This document shows positions 33,838 to 45,057 of a stretch of 64,000 bases of DNA, in pieces (position 1 is the first letter of the stretch; each line of letters begins with the position of its first letter). Position numbers and translations under genes: made by a program. The stretch is from Siphonodentalium dalli (taxonomy: Eukaryota; Mollusca; Scaphopoda; Gadilida; Siphonodentaliidae), in the NCBI GenBank assembly GCA_032622095.1, contig CP136066.1:94199319-94263318 (forward strand). The letters run 5' to 3'. The notes under the pieces were generated by a model that saw only the letters and a program-made list of their open reading frames with translations, did no database searches and was not told the origin of the DNA.

Positions 33838-34786
33838 CAGGCTTGTCAAAGTACCGCCGGTACCAAGGTAGTCGGTACCTAAACCGGTACTGCGTTAGAA
33901 CCGCGGGTACCGGTATCGGTACTGATGTTGTATTGTTTATTCCACTACATATCACACATTTAAAAGAGTATATTCTAATGTGGTAATTATTGGTAATGTA
34001 TGACACTTTGTGCCAGTTTTTGGTGATTGTTGTATATGACAGATACAACCATGTCAGACTATCCTAATGCACGTATGCCACAGCAGCCACACATAAATGT
34101 GTGACATACATGCATTAGTATAGTCTGAAATAGTTGGATTTATCACCCACAACAATCACCTAAAATGTGCCATAATTTAGGCAGCCTGATAGAACTTTTA
34201 TGTTTAGGGCTTCAGGTGCTCAAATACATACATCGGAAAATTGGGTATATATATATGGTGAATGACAATTTAAACTGAAATAAATTTTATGTACCTGCAA
34301 TGCGGCTGGACCTCATTATCATTGCACTACACTGTACACATATCGCCTTAGTTTTGTCATTAATGTACGCTACGTAATAGTCCCACACATTACTTTTACG
34401 TCTGGGTCCACTGGGAGCTGTTTTGGATTTCGAAGTTGATGCCATTGTGATTTGCGATACTGAGAAATACTGACTTATCTGCTGTCCACTTACAAGCACA
34501 ACTGACTAGACTGATGCAATAATTTGTTGACATGTCACAGGTAACGTGACAGGTCACAGGTGCCGACATCAAAGTAATCAAACTCAAAGGAAACAGAGAA
34601 TGTTCCAGACTTCCGTGCGTGGGCCACACTCAAAAGAGCAAAGTTCCTTCAATTTAATCGATCTATACTGATCTATTTACTTTTTTTGGCGAGTACCAAG
34701 AACCGTCGGTACTGAGTATCAGAACCGGTACCGTTGAAAGGGCCAAGTACCGCCGGTACCGGTACTGGTACCGGTTGACAAGCCTG
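33838..34786 (-). mobile_element. 949-bp hAT element, deletion derivative with BED exon
   Basis: The 12-bp ends CAGGCTTGTCAA and TTGACAAGCCTG are inverted. The octamer AGCATTAC is repeated exactly at 33830-33837 and 34787-34794, the hAT signature. About 80-100 bp inside each end are dense GGTACC/CCGGTAC words (GTACCGCCGGTACC, AACCGGTACTG), typical of subterminal transposase binding arrays. It keeps one BED zinc-finger exon on the minus strand (34295-34445) but no catalytic domain fits in what remains. It is probably mobilised in trans if at all. Confidence 0.92.
34295..34445 (-). CDS. BED-type zinc-finger exon of a hAT transposase
   Basis: Begins ATG at 34445. The reading goes through a basic N-terminus, then SNVWDYYV, then KAICVQCSAMI, which fits the BED finger pattern: aromatic residues followed by a C-x2-C pair and later histidines. 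The histidine half is not present. A donor CAG|GTACAT at 34295/34294 ends the exon in phase 1; after it the frame stops within three codons. The frame is also open 18 codons upstream of this ATG. In intact relatives this N-terminal finger binds the subterminal repeats, and the RNaseH-like and dimerisation domains follow. Both are deleted here. Domain call is from the motif, not a search. Confidence 0.7.
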
Positions 34787-34926
34787 AGCATTACTGTATA
34801 TTGACCCATATATCTTATGGATTCTTCTATCATTCTGTTCAACATATGACAGAATAAATGTCAGGTCAGATTCAAGGTTATCGAGTGTTACAGCCTGGTA
34901 CAATCAACAGAAAAGTGGTCAATCTG

Positions 34927-35027
34927 GTGAAATAATTCATTCGAGGCAGGGACGTTGTACAAACACGAGAGCGCATTGCGCTCGAGTGTTTTACAAAACA
35001 GTCCCTGCCTCGAATGAATTATTTCAC
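34927..35027. repeat. 101-bp palindrome
   Basis: GGTGAAATAATTCATTCGAG to CTCGAATGAATTATTTCAC; the outer 26 bp pair perfectly (to CAGGGAC/GTCCCTG). The inner part GCGCATTGCGCTCGAG-like also folds. It is GC-richer than its surroundings. I see no second copy. Confidence 0.88.
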
Positions 35028-35378
35028 ATCACCAGTTCAATCAAGTGATTATTCTAGCTGTATATTCCACTAAAACATTTCAATTTACCAGAAATCCGAA
35101 TAATATCGCCATTATACCCATGACGCATAAATTTTAATAGTGCATATGAATACATAACATACTTGTTAAAGTGACATAATACACTAGTAAAATTATAGTT
35201 TATAACTTGAGAAATCAAGGTAAATCACACATAGGAATGTAGTGAAGGCCTCTATGGTACAAACTTTCCCAGTACCCAGGGACCCTTCGCAAAAACAGGT
35301 AGAAAACCCTGCTTATAAAAAATTGGACTGGAACCATGCTCAATATTTTGGAGAGCCTGGTGGCATTATGTTCAGTTA

Positions 35379-35534
35379 CGGTATTGCTCTAAGTAATCGA
35401 CTTCTTAACCACAGCATAATTATGGGTAATTTTTCAGGATTTAGTCGGAAATATAGCCATATTTCCGACTAAATCCTGAAAAATTACCCATAATTCTGCT
35501 GTGGTTAAGAAGTCGATTACTTAGAGCATTACTG
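35379..35534. mobile_element. family A MITE, shortened centre
   Basis: CGGTATTGCTCTAAG to GAGCATTACTG-TA. The arms meet at GGAAATATAGCCATATTTCC, so the CTCTC centre is deleted. Confidence 0.9.
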
Positions 35535-36275
35535 TATCTATGTCTGTGCCTGCATGCATGGTTTATCTGATATGAAGAGGGATATAACAAACAATGGTCT
35601 ACCAGACCTGACCTCTATTGGCTATTGCTTCATAAATACTAGAGGGAACAGGACAGAATGGCATTTTTATGCCTGATCACTCAAAGCCAAACAGGCCTGG
35701 ACTAAATAGTGTTCCATTTGAAATATTTATGTGAGGGTTGCTTTTGACAACAGGCCAGGTGCCATGTGAGAGGCTGTGTTCGTCCTTAAGGCATACTCCT
35801 GGCAGGTTGCCCACTTCAGAAACTGGCCAGGAAATGCAGCCACTTCTATACAAGATTCAAATAGGATATTCAGATTACATTCACAGGGTAATTAGTTTAC
35901 TTCAAGAATACACAGGGCCACTGGAAATAACTATCGCCAATGAATAGGGGTCAACCATCGCCAAGGGATGGGGTCAACTTCCAGAACAGGCTAAAGCCTA
36001 AAACCACAATGACAACATTTTGCCACTCAAACTCCATTGTTAACCTACAAATTCATATAACCTGATGGTTTGCTTCAACAAAACATATTTTGCGCAGAGG
36101 CGCCAGAAGAAACCGAAGGCAAGGGGGAGCCAGAGGCACAACTTCCAGACAAGGGGCACTTTAAGTCAGAGGTATTGGCATAAATAGAAAAATTGCAAAA
36201 TGTTGATAATCATAACACATTTTAAAGCACTTTCAAGGTTAAGATGCTAGAATGGGGTATACATGTATTTGCCTC
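35535..36275. other. no recognisable feature
   Basis: GC slightly higher than average; a 69-codon frame at 35738 has no motif I recognise. Confidence 0.4.
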
Positions 36276-36648
36276 TTAACCCTTTACCCAACAGAACGGC
36301 CCTGTGCCAATGCATTCTCTTATATATGCATAGGTCGCCTCGCATATATAAGAGAATGCATTGGCTTAACACATTAAAAATTATAAAATTGTTAAAGAAT
36401 GTAAGAAAAAATGGTAAAAAAAGATTTTTTTTAGGCCAATGCACATTCTCTTATATATGCGAGGCGACCTATGGTCGACTCGCATATATAAGAGAATGCA
36501 TTGGCACAGGGCATAACTGTAACTATCACAATGTGGTCAAGGAGCCGGTTCCAATGATATCCATATTTGTATGGTTCTATTGAGACAGACCGAAGATATT
36601 TTAGGCTGTTGAAGCTTTATTTGGCCGGTTTGTTGGGTAAAGGGTTAA
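36276..36648. mobile_element. P1 piggyBac-type MITE with two hairpin cassettes
   Basis: TTAACCCTTTACCCAACAG to TTGGGTAAAGGGTTAA. The first hairpin has lost the loop half (ATATGCATAGGTCGCC); the second is full. Otherwise as in the copies at 2164 and 11970. Confidence 0.9.
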
Positions 36649-38597
36649 GAAATACAATGCTGTTTTAGCTGATATTTGAAGAAATACATTCTATGAAACA
36701 TTAAAGGGCATTTTGTGCCCCCCTTGGATTTGGGTTTGGGAGGCATGTTCTCCCATTTTCCCGTGGCACCCCTGATTTTCCGTCTGGATTTTCATTCCAA
36801 AATTTCAATAAATTAGCATCACATTATGGGGCTTCAAGAATATATGGCTTGAATTTCCTGAAAGTTCCCTATAACACCAAATATATTGTAAAGTAGAAGA
36901 ATTGATTTTTCTCGCACTTAACATAAAAGGTTTCATTTTGAATGGGTGGGGTCTGAAATTTGCTCTGTATTTGTCTTTTGAAATATAAGAACAACATTTG
37001 TCATGAATGAAAATAGAGCCGCATCCCTAAGAGTACACACTATCAAGGCAATATGTCTCCAGAAGGCAATTTTCTCCTGCTCTCTAAGTGCGGCCCTCAA
37101 CACTCTATCAAGCGAAATTAAAAGCAAATATTATTTCTTCATCATGATTACTATAATACTGCTAATCGGGTCAATGTCTGCTTGTCTTCATTCGTCCCAA
37201 TTCCAAGAGTCTGATTATCCCATCAATGGTATTGTGATTAAGATGGAGTAAGTTAACATGTCCAATTCTTCATCCTGGCATAAATCAGTTTGCCATAACT
37301 CGAAATTTGAGTTGACGCTATACTGTAAAAAAATATACGTTTGGAAAAAATATGCAACCTGAAAAACACGATCTTGTTTGATATTTTCCACTCATTTATT
37401 TCATGTAGATTCAATGTTTTAGAGTGAGAGCAATCATTATTTTGTTAATTTTTCAATAGCAAAAATGACATTCTTTGATGGCATATATATGTCTTTAAAC
37501 AAGAAGAATTTGTCCTCTGAGATGAGTGCCTGCTGACATGAAGAATTGAATTAAAAGAGGTATCCGTTCATTGTTCATTATTCATCACATCTTCATCATC
37601 TTGGCCTTGTCAATAGCTTAACTGGTATAGCTATGTAACTAATTGTGTATTTAAATAATCAACAATGAACAGATAACTCTTTTAATTTTCAAACTATATA
37701 TATATCTAATATATGTCACATTTTGTATTCAACATTTTTTCAGCGGTACATCAGGGTACATATCACTAAACTAGATTTTAATTGCTGTTGTTGTAACTAG
37801 AAGTCTGGAACCCTGAATTCCTCTTTAAGTAAAACAAAACTATTTCTAAAAACTAAATCATATCAATTTAAAATTGAATGCTAGTGACAATGACAGGAAC
37901 TGAAGGCTAATTGTGCTTGCGTCATTGATTTATTTCTGTGAAAAATGTGAAAATATTAGTACAAAAAAAAATTCCCATGAAAACTATACAACATTCTCCA
38001 AATGTGTGCCATTTTTTTCAGAAAGAACTAAATCATTTATAATAAAAAAATTATGCTAAGAATTATGTGAAAACAATTAAGTCATGATGGGGTCCACACA
38101 AACTCTACATTGTGTCTCCTGTTGTGTAAATTCTCCAGAGATTTATCCCAGTTATTGAATTATAAGCTGATAAAAAAAGCTCAAGGAATTAAAAAGTTTT
38201 GTGCCATTGTTTGCGATATGGACATTATTGACTTTCATTGATTGGCAATTTCATGTACTAAATCTTATCAATATAACTTCCTGAGAATAGTAGGTCAAGT
38301 GTGATTCTTTTTGTGTTTTCTTTGTTTACAGAAATTGTCAGTCCGAAAAGCCTTTCCGCACTAAACAACTTGACATGAATTTCTGATGGTTTTTCAGGAT
38401 TGAAGAAACAATTGTACTCAAAGAGGACAATGCAGCACCACGTTGCAGACCATTGTGGCTAGGAGAATTCAATCAGATGTATAGAAGTCATCAATAACAC
38501 ATCTCTTGAAATTATTGCAAAAGAAGGAAAATAGGTCCACTCATCAACGTACCTTATTTGAAAGACGTGAGACAAGATAAATCCAATGTAAGGCACT
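36649..38597. other. long stretch without repeat-family members; no supported gene
   Basis: About 2 kb. A plus-strand frame (37003-37251) has a hydrophobic stretch (FFIMITIILLIGSM). The minus strand is open over the same span (36933-37127, with DRVLRAALREQEKIAFW). Neither has a recognised domain. The rest is AT-rich. Confidence 0.35.
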
Positions 38598-38834
38598 GTA
38601 ACCCTTTCTATACTAAATACTCACGGATGAGTAGGCCCCTTACTAAATGTTCAGATAATAATTTCAACAAATGTTGAACTTATTATCTGAACATTTCCCT
38701 CCAATGAATAGGATCCTCTGGTCTGTCGTCTTGCTTATATTTCCTGAACTACCCACCAAATGAATAATAGACCATTCCAATGTATACTTTGATGACTATA
38801 CCGCAAGAATCCAGTTTGTAAAGAAAGGATTTAA
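38598..38834 (+). mobile_element. P6 piggyBac-type MITE
   Basis: Left end GTAACCCTTTCTATACTAAA (TTAA mutated), right end TTTGTAAAGAAAGGATTTAA. The AAATGTTCAGATAATAA/TTATTATCTGAACATTT inverted pair is clear. Confidence 0.8.
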
Positions 38835-39075
38835 TAACCCACTTACTCCTGAATGGACTCACCCATGCACTACTAATAGTATACATCGGAATGGCCTATT
38901 TTTTATTTGCTGGGAAATTCCAGATAATATAAAAAGAATACATACAAAAAACTTCCCTATATATTCACATTTATTCATCGAGACGAATAATCAAATAATA
39001 AATAAAGAAACCCTTTCATGATGGAGGCTTCCTGAAATTTTGCGAAAAACCATGCGCCAATGCATTTTTCTCAAC
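38835..39075. mobile_element. P6-like and P4 end fragments
   Basis: 38835-38960 resembles part of P6 in reverse (ATACATCGGAATGGCCTATT). 39007-39075 is a P4 left end (AAACCCTTTCATGATGGAGG, TGAAATTTTGCG, GCGCCAATGCATTTT). Both are broken. Confidence 0.5.
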
Positions 39076-40611
39076 AAAAATTTTTTTTTTATAGAAAAAT
39101 TTGAAAAACTAACGCCATTATACCCGCTGAGGTACCCGAATTACCACACCAAATTTGGTTGAACTTGGTCCAGGGGGTTGGGAGATCCGTGGGGTGATTA
39201 TTTTTCTTCAGAGAACAGCCATTATGGTTGTACTATAAATATATAGATTTTATGAAAAATTAATGTTGTTGCATCTGGTCTCCACGAAGTAGGCTCTATC
39301 TATAATCGGAGGTGTGTTCCATTATCTATTTGTCTGTGTTCCATATTACTAAGTAAGATAATCCAATAGTCTGAGGTATATTGAGTGCCTTACATTTCCA
39401 TTGAAAGTTCAACATTGATTGAACAAGAGGTTGCACCGCGGGTACTGGTGTATATAACCCCATGGTGGTAAATTGAAACATGGTCAGGAAAAATCCAAAT
39501 TTTAAATAAACAATAGAGAATAGCCATAAAAGGAAAAATGCATATTTGTGTATCACAGACACTTCATTGAAAGCCCTTGTATTATTAAATGGTGAACATA
39601 CATTCTGAATTTCATTGAGATCAAATAACCCATGGCTGGAATACTCAGGTGCATGGACAAAAAAACATTAATTTCAGATGAACAAAACCGGAAAAATAAC
39701 GAAGTGAAATAAGCTTTGTAAGGTGCAAAATATTCGGAAAATTAATATACTTGTATCCACATTTATTTGGTACAATTGATGAGAAAATTATTCAAGACGA
39801 TGACATGATCATGGCAACCGCAGCAATGAAGTCAGTTCCAACATAAGGAATAAAGTGTACATCATTGTTTTGGAAGACTTGCTCTTCATTTTGGCTGCAG
39901 TGGTATGACAGGTTTTTGTGATGTCTTGGATGCCTTGCTGTAGTAATATTTCACATTGGGGAGGTAAATTGCTGGATTGTTCCTACTAAATTAAGCGGAA
40001 CACTAAATGGGATATATTGCCAGCATACCTGACACATTCAGAGCATAGCAGCCATCAATGCTACTTTTCTTGTCAAGAGAATTCCTCCTGGTCATTAACA
40101 AACAACACAAGGTGAGAATTAGGCTCATGTTCTTGCTCTCAGTATCTGGTGAGTGAAACATATTCACCAAACACTGAATAATGTTATTGGTGGGGTCACG
40201 GGTCTCACCTCCTGCACAAAGGCAACCTTTTAAAATTTTGAGTCTAAAAAGTTTGAATTGGTGCCAATACTACAGCTTAACCAAATAAATACGTTTTTAG
40301 AATAAATTTTCATTAAAAAATTCATAATTTAAAAGAATTCTGTGATACAATGTATATATGTTAACAAAATATGAAAAAGTTGACAATTTGGCTTAATTCC
40401 CAAAGTTAAGCGTAAATAGTATTTCGCAGAGTTGGAAATTTGGTCTGCAGGAGGGGACTGCACTTAGAAAATCAGGTGGCGGGGACTGCATTTAGACGCA
40501 CTCCAAATGACCTTCTATTTATGTACCCCGCATGAGTTATTACCATGTAATATTTTTCACACATGCACACAATTTGGGTACACAAAATCAAGCGTGCCCA
40601 AACTCAGTAAA
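39076..40611. other. no recognisable feature
   Basis: About 1.5 kb of AT-rich sequence; no mobile family members or supported exons. Confidence 0.4.
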
Positions 40612-40868
40612 TTAAACCTTTCCATACTAAATTCTCATTCACGTGTAGTTAATCCTTAGGAAATGATCAGATAATAAGTTCAACAAACAACCAAAAATTA
40701 ACTTATTATCTGAACATTTCCCAACAATGAATAGTATTCCTTCAGCAATTTCTATTGTTTGTCACCTGCGCATTTTTCCAGAACACCCCTCAAAATGAAT
40801 TATAGACCACATTCAATGTATACTTTAATGACAGAAGGGGAGAATCTATTTAGTATAGAAAGGGTTAA
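40612..40868 (+). mobile_element. P6 piggyBac-type MITE, complete
   Basis: TTAAACCTTTCCATACTAAA to TTTAGTATAGAAAGGGTTAA, 257 bp, with TTAA at both ends and the CAGATAATAAGTTCAAC inverted pair. Confidence 0.85.
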
Positions 40869-41055
40869 ATCAATTGAAGTGGGTAAAAAAATCACTCGAG
40901 ATCACACTATACGCTATATCAGTCCTCGAAATTGGCTGCGGCAAATAAGCAATGCCTGGAAAATGCCATGGCAACATGTGGAGTCTATAATGATACGGCA
41001 TTAAATTTGCCACAAGTTGGATATTTTTCCTAATTTCGGGGGCTGCTATATGGGT

Positions 41056-41796
41056 ATACCACTCCAGTAATACAGCCGGTATTGACTGTGGGGATGCAGC
41101 CGTTGCTAGGTCAGAATATATCTGTATCCTGATAACATAATATTGTTCTGGTAAATTTTATCGCAACCCCTTTGCAACAGTTGGAAAGTTTATGACATAA
41201 AAAGAACAGAAAATAACTGAAATTTTACTTTCCCAACAAATGTCTATTTTAAAAGATGTGTCATTAGATCAAGTGTTAAACTTAAACATATTGCAATGCT
41301 CTAAATAATCGACTCCTTAACCACAGCAGAATTATGGGTAACTTTTCAGGATTTAGTCTGAAATATGGCTTGTTGCCATTCATCGGAAAGCTCTCACCGA
41401 CTAAATCCTGAAAAGTTACCCATAATTCTGCTGTGGTTAAGGAGTCGATTACTTAGGGCATTACTGTATTGCATATCAGATTATAAACTCTCAAAGGGCC
41501 CCTCACTGAAGACATTTTAAAATTAAGGGTGTTGATATTTGACCAAAGGACGGAGTGCATATGGTAAAATCAAGGGGGGGGGGGGTACAATGTTACACAC
41601 CACCTCATGAATTGAGACTCTCTAACTCCATCCCTGGTTCACAAACTCAGTATAATGTGTGCAAATTATACATTACTCTACTATAATACTGGTAGGTAGA
41701 CTCCAGTATTACAGCGGGTGTATTGAATGTGGGGGATGCAGCCATTGCTAGGTCAGAATTTATCTGTATCCTGACAACATTACATTGTTTTCCTAA
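41056..41796 (+). repeat. direct duplication of about 100 bp, 640 bp apart
   Basis: GGGGATGCAGCCGTTGCTAG with TCTGTATCCTGATAACAT at 41056-41152 recurs at 41697-41796 with about 10 percent difference. A family A copy lies between. Confidence 0.8.
41291..41466. mobile_element. family A MITE, right arm shortened
   Basis: Left tip mutated (TTGCAATGCTC), right end GGGCATTACTG-TA. The right arm lacks the ATTTCC-GCAACAAGCC segment. Confidence 0.88.
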
Positions 41797-41887
41797 GATG
41801 TTTGCCCGATATCTTCCCCTGTAAAATGTTTATGGAGTTGTTTGGACAACCAGGTTTAACAGATTGCTTCGTGTATTGGAATTCTTG

Positions 41888-42105
41888 CCAAGTAAGCGAT
41901 ACTCTTTATATGGTACCTGGGCTATGTTATCCTGTTCTCCTAAACATGGTTTAAGGCCCAGCATAATATGTATGCGAAACAGCACAGACACGTCCTAATT
42001 TCGCCGAATAAGCGTCACTCTTTATAATAGTTTATACCTGGGCTAAGTTATTGTGTGATCCTAAACAGGCCAAAAACTATATATCGGAAACAGCACAGCA
42101 TATAA
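41888..42105 (+). repeat. imperfect tandem duplication, about 110-bp unit
   Basis: CCAAGTAAGCGATACTC, ACCTGGGCTATGTTAT, CCTAAACA and GCGAAACAGCACAGAC recur in the same order from about 42000 with small changes. Confidence 0.6.
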
Positions 42106-42115
42106 TATACAGTAA

Positions 42116-42469
42116 GGCGACACCAATTTTTAAGTCTGGTTTACGAACATGTGGGGAGAAAAAAAGTATATGCAGGAGGGAAAAAAAATTTAAAAAAAAT
42201 TGTCCCCCTAATTTATATCAAGTAAATCGTGGAATTTTACAAAAATTGTTTTTGAATGAAATTCTGAACCAAACAAGACATTTCTTGTCATGAAATACAT
42301 GAAACTATGGATCTGTAAATGATTATAAGCAGAACCGGCTGCGACAGCACAATGAAAATCAGTATGTGTGTAAACAAATTTGGGAGAATTTTTTTTTTAT
42401 TTTTTTTCATGAAATGGAAAAATAGTTGTAGGAGGTGTTCGTAAACCAGACTTAAAAATTGGTGTCGCC
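42116..42469. mobile_element. 354-bp Harbinger-like MITE inserted in family A
   Basis: A perfect 34-bp inverted repeat starts GGCGACACCAATTTTTAAG and ends CTTAAAAATTGGTGTCGCC. The trinucleotide TAA is duplicated at 42113-42115 and 42470-42472. It splits the family A tip CAG-TAA-TGCCC. A 3-bp TWA target and GGC-type ends fit PIF/Harbinger. The interior has A- and T-runs and no gene; the open frames over it are terminal-repeat translations. Confidence 0.85.
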
Positions 42470-42472
42470 TAA

Positions 42473-42498
42473 TGCCCTTAATAATCGATTCCTTAACC
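42473..42498 (+). mobile_element. family A tip separated by the Harbinger-like insertion
   Basis: TGCCCTTAATAATCGATTCC and TTAACC continue the CAG-TAA left of 42116. The rest of the element is missing and tandem sequence follows. Confidence 0.75.
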
Positions 42499-42499
42499 A

Positions 42500-42622
42500 G
42501 ACATGACTTTTCCACCAAGTGCATATCCATTGCAATACCAAGTGCATATCCATTGCAATCCATTGCAATACCATGACATGACTTTTCCACCAAGTGCATA
42601 TCCATTGCAATACCATAGGAAC
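42500..42622 (+). repeat. irregular tandem repeat
   Basis: Three to four shuffled copies of CATGACTTTTCCACC, AAGTGCATATCCATTGC and AATACCA. The repetitive minus-strand peptides (MDMHLVEKSCH-type) come from this repeat and are not a gene. Confidence 0.8.
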
Positions 42623-43052
42623 TTTCGCCACATGCACTTGTAACATGTAACATGTGTTACTATGGTATTACAATGCCACGCAACCTGGCTATTATGAACA
42701 GTACATGTGAAAAAATATACCTCTGACAGCAGGCGACAAGCTAATTTAGGTTAGTCTTCAGGACTTTTAAAGAACCCAAACATTTTCAAGGACCTCATTT
42801 GAGAAAACTTACAATATAGATTAGGCTTAAAACTAAAAAAGTTCCTAATTTCAAATTGCTGACATTTTGGACTTCTGTATTCATCATTTTGATGGTACAG
42901 ATTAGTTAGCAACATCTAATGTATATGTGCTGTAAACTGTAACAAAGAGCATGTTCATAGAACTTAATATATATAACTCTTGGCAAATAAATAGGTTATG
43001 TATGCACCTCTATGAACCCGTCTTACAACCCCTGTAAGATTGACAAACTCAC
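42623..43052 (-). other. presumed intron downstream of the large exon
   Basis: Begins at the donor of the exon ending at 43053 (GTGAGT on the minus strand). No following exon could be placed in the window with confidence. Confidence 0.5.
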
Positions 43053-43648
43053 CTGCATCTTCTCGAAGTTGAGACAGGGCCTGCTTATCACAGATGTCGG
43101 CTCGAAGTCGACCACATAGTCTGAGGTAGAAGTATGGCGATGCCTCTTTCTGGGTGAGACCGAATTCACTGTTATTGGCGTCACATTATCACGAACCCTG
43201 ATATCAGCGAAAAATAGTTTTGGAGGAGGCGTTCCATCTGGAGATAACCCGTTTAAGTGACTGACAATAGCGTCTATTGGCGGAGGGGATGACCTGAATT
43301 CTAATGGCTGAGGTAAAAAACAATCGCGAACCTCCTCATCAGAAGATCCTGAACTATCACAACAACTGCTGCGGTTCGTTTGTGACCACTTGCGTTTTTC
43401 GCAAACTGAAACCTCTTTCTGAATCTGCGAGAGTTCTTCCTCCGAACTGTGTCTCTCGAAATCGAGGCTCTGTCGCTCATAGTCTGACGTACAACTTATG
43501 TTGTCGAGGCTTTGTGAACTCAGCTCCTGCATGTGACCGAGGACGACCCCGCACGACGACAGATGAACGGGACTCCGAGAGCAGACGTGATCGGGAGTGA
43601 GGCAACCACAACTGGATCTGTTGTCGAGCTGGCCACCATTATCCAGAT
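43053..43648 (-). CDS. internal exon of an unrecognised acidic, serine-rich protein
   Basis: The most gene-like segment of the window. On the minus strand a strong acceptor (ACCTCCCTGTTTCAG) precedes 43648, and CAG|GTGAGT follows 43053. The 596-nt exon needs one base from the previous exon and ends in phase 0. It encodes about 198 residues. In order: a Cys/Ser-rich part (SSCGCLTPDHVCSRSP), an acidic part (SSEEELSQ, SSGSSDEEVRD), a Pro-rich part (SSPPPIDA, GTPPPK), a basic patch like a nuclear signal (SPRKRHRH) and a conserved-looking end (SRPCLNFEKMQ). Low-complexity composition suggests a regulatory, perhaps nuclear protein; that is inference. The frame also stays open upstream to an ATG at 43721, so a start there cannot be excluded. 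The 70-nt exon at 62566-62635 fits as the preceding exon by phase. Confidence 0.72.
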
Positions 43649-43795
43649 CTGAAACAGGGAGGTAACTCTCGTCAAATTGAATCTTAATCAATTGTGGATC
43701 ATACTGCTTATGAATCACCATGGGGGAAAGTTGTGAATTCTTTTGTAGTGATGTTCAGATAATATGCTCAACAATCACTAGACATTCCTGAAGTA

Positions 43796-44008
43796 CAGTA
43801 ATGCCCTAAGAAATTGACCCCTTAACCACAGCAGAATTATGGGTAACTTTTCAGGATTTAGTCGGAAATATGGCTTGTTGCCATTCATCGGAAAGCTCTC
43901 GGGGAGAGCTTTCCGATGAATGGCAACAAGCCATATTTCCGACTAAATCCTGAAAAGTTACCCATAATTCTGCTGTGGTTAAGGAGTCGATTACTAAGGG
44001 CATTACTG
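43796..44008. mobile_element. family A palindromic MITE, full length
   Basis: 213 bp, CAGTAATGCCC to GGGCATTACTG, TA on both sides. The arms pair throughout and meet at CTCTCGGGGAGAG. It lies 75 bp upstream of the ATG at 43721, within the presumed long intron. A good reference copy. Confidence 0.94.
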
Positions 44009-44378
44009 TATGTATATTGACTATCTCCACATTGTAACTAACAACCAATGAGTATTAAATTATCAGGGGTTAAAAAGCTGACCTGGTTATAAAAAAAGAC
44101 AGGAATATAAGTGGATTAAACCTTAATTTAAAAGCAAATTAATAAATGCTAAATCCTTTCTGTGGAGACATTAGGAGAGTCCCATGATACCTGAACAGAT
44201 CAATACAGACTATATATAATATATAGTTCAGTTAACTTTGCATACTGTAATTACAGTTCATATAAAGGTTGATGACCCAAATGTCTCCTTTGTAATAGTT
44301 ATTGCATGGTAATGACTATAGGGCCTGTTTATACGAAATCGGGCTAGCACATACAACAAAGTCAGCCCGGTTAACCAA
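44009..44378. other. no recognisable feature
   Basis: AT-rich, with no family members. Confidence 0.4.
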
Positions 44379-44511
44379 CAAGCCTGAATTTAGTGTGTCT
44401 GACATTTTTAGAATCAGGTCCCCAGAGGGTGAATTTAGTGACATTATCCCGCACGGTGGGCTAGCATCACCAAATTCACCCTCAGGGGACCTCATTCTGC
44501 TTACTTTTGAT
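44379..44511. mobile_element. family B MITE, left half
   Basis: CAAGCCTGAATTTAGTGTG, then a hairpin (centre CCCGCACGGTGGG) to ACCTCATTCTGC. The core and right half are missing. Confidence 0.82.
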
Positions 44512-44544
44512 TCCCGATGATTCATTTCTAGGGTTGTTGAGCTA

Positions 44545-44640
44545 ATATTTTCCAATGGTAGACATAGTCATTTGTTGAACATAAATATCTAGACATTCCT
44601 ATTATATAAAGGGAACTACTCATCAATGAACATTGAGTAA
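44545..44640 (-). mobile_element. P6 MITE fragment
   Basis: CATTTGTTGAACATAAATAT, GACATTCCTATTATA and GGGAACTACTCATCAATGA of P6 in reverse; both ends lost. Confidence 0.5.
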
Positions 44641-44839
44641 AAACAAAGAGATAAAGCTGCTCGTATTGTACCGGTATGTAGGAAATAAAGCCCCTTTAAA
44701 ATATGTTGCAGCTAAATCAAACTTTTCAGGTTTTTCATTTGGACCAAGGATTGTGAATTAAACTGACCATGCAGACCTAAAAAATGTGTTGGACCAACAA
44801 ATCAGAGAAAACTGTATGTTCTGTCAATGTTTATTCCAG

Positions 44840-45057
44840 ATGGTCAGTTTGCTCTCGATTACGTGATATTTACAGACAAACAGTCCAGTCGAGACTACGT
44901 GGAGTCCAGCGCATATGTGTCAAACTCCAAGGATTACATTTGGATCAAATCAATGCAGAACCCGGAATATTACTGGGGACACAATTCTACCATTGTTACT
45001 ATAATCGAGCCAACAAATAACATGGAATTCGGTCACATTGTCATGTCCAAACAAGGG
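44840..45057 (+). CDS. possible exon of unknown gene
   Basis: An acceptor-like TGTTTATTCCAG ends at 44839. The frame that follows (needing one base from a prior exon) is open for 72 codons and has a balanced composition: FALDYVIFTDKQSSRDYVES, DYIWIKSMQNPEYYWG, FGHIVMSKQGPDW. The pattern of alternating hydrophobics suggests a beta-rich fold. I do not recognise it. A family B fragment cuts in at 45058, so no donor is visible. A second frame is also open, which weakens the case. Confidence 0.35.

Noticed and set aside
37003-37251. Frame with a possible membrane segment, overlapped by a minus-strand frame
   Set aside because: Neither frame has splice context or a family match that I can support; kept only as a note under the featureless stretch.
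42288-42653. 121-codon minus-strand frame with repeated MDMHLVEKSC
   Set aside because: Product of the irregular tandem repeat at 42500-42622 and the Harbinger-like element, not a gene.
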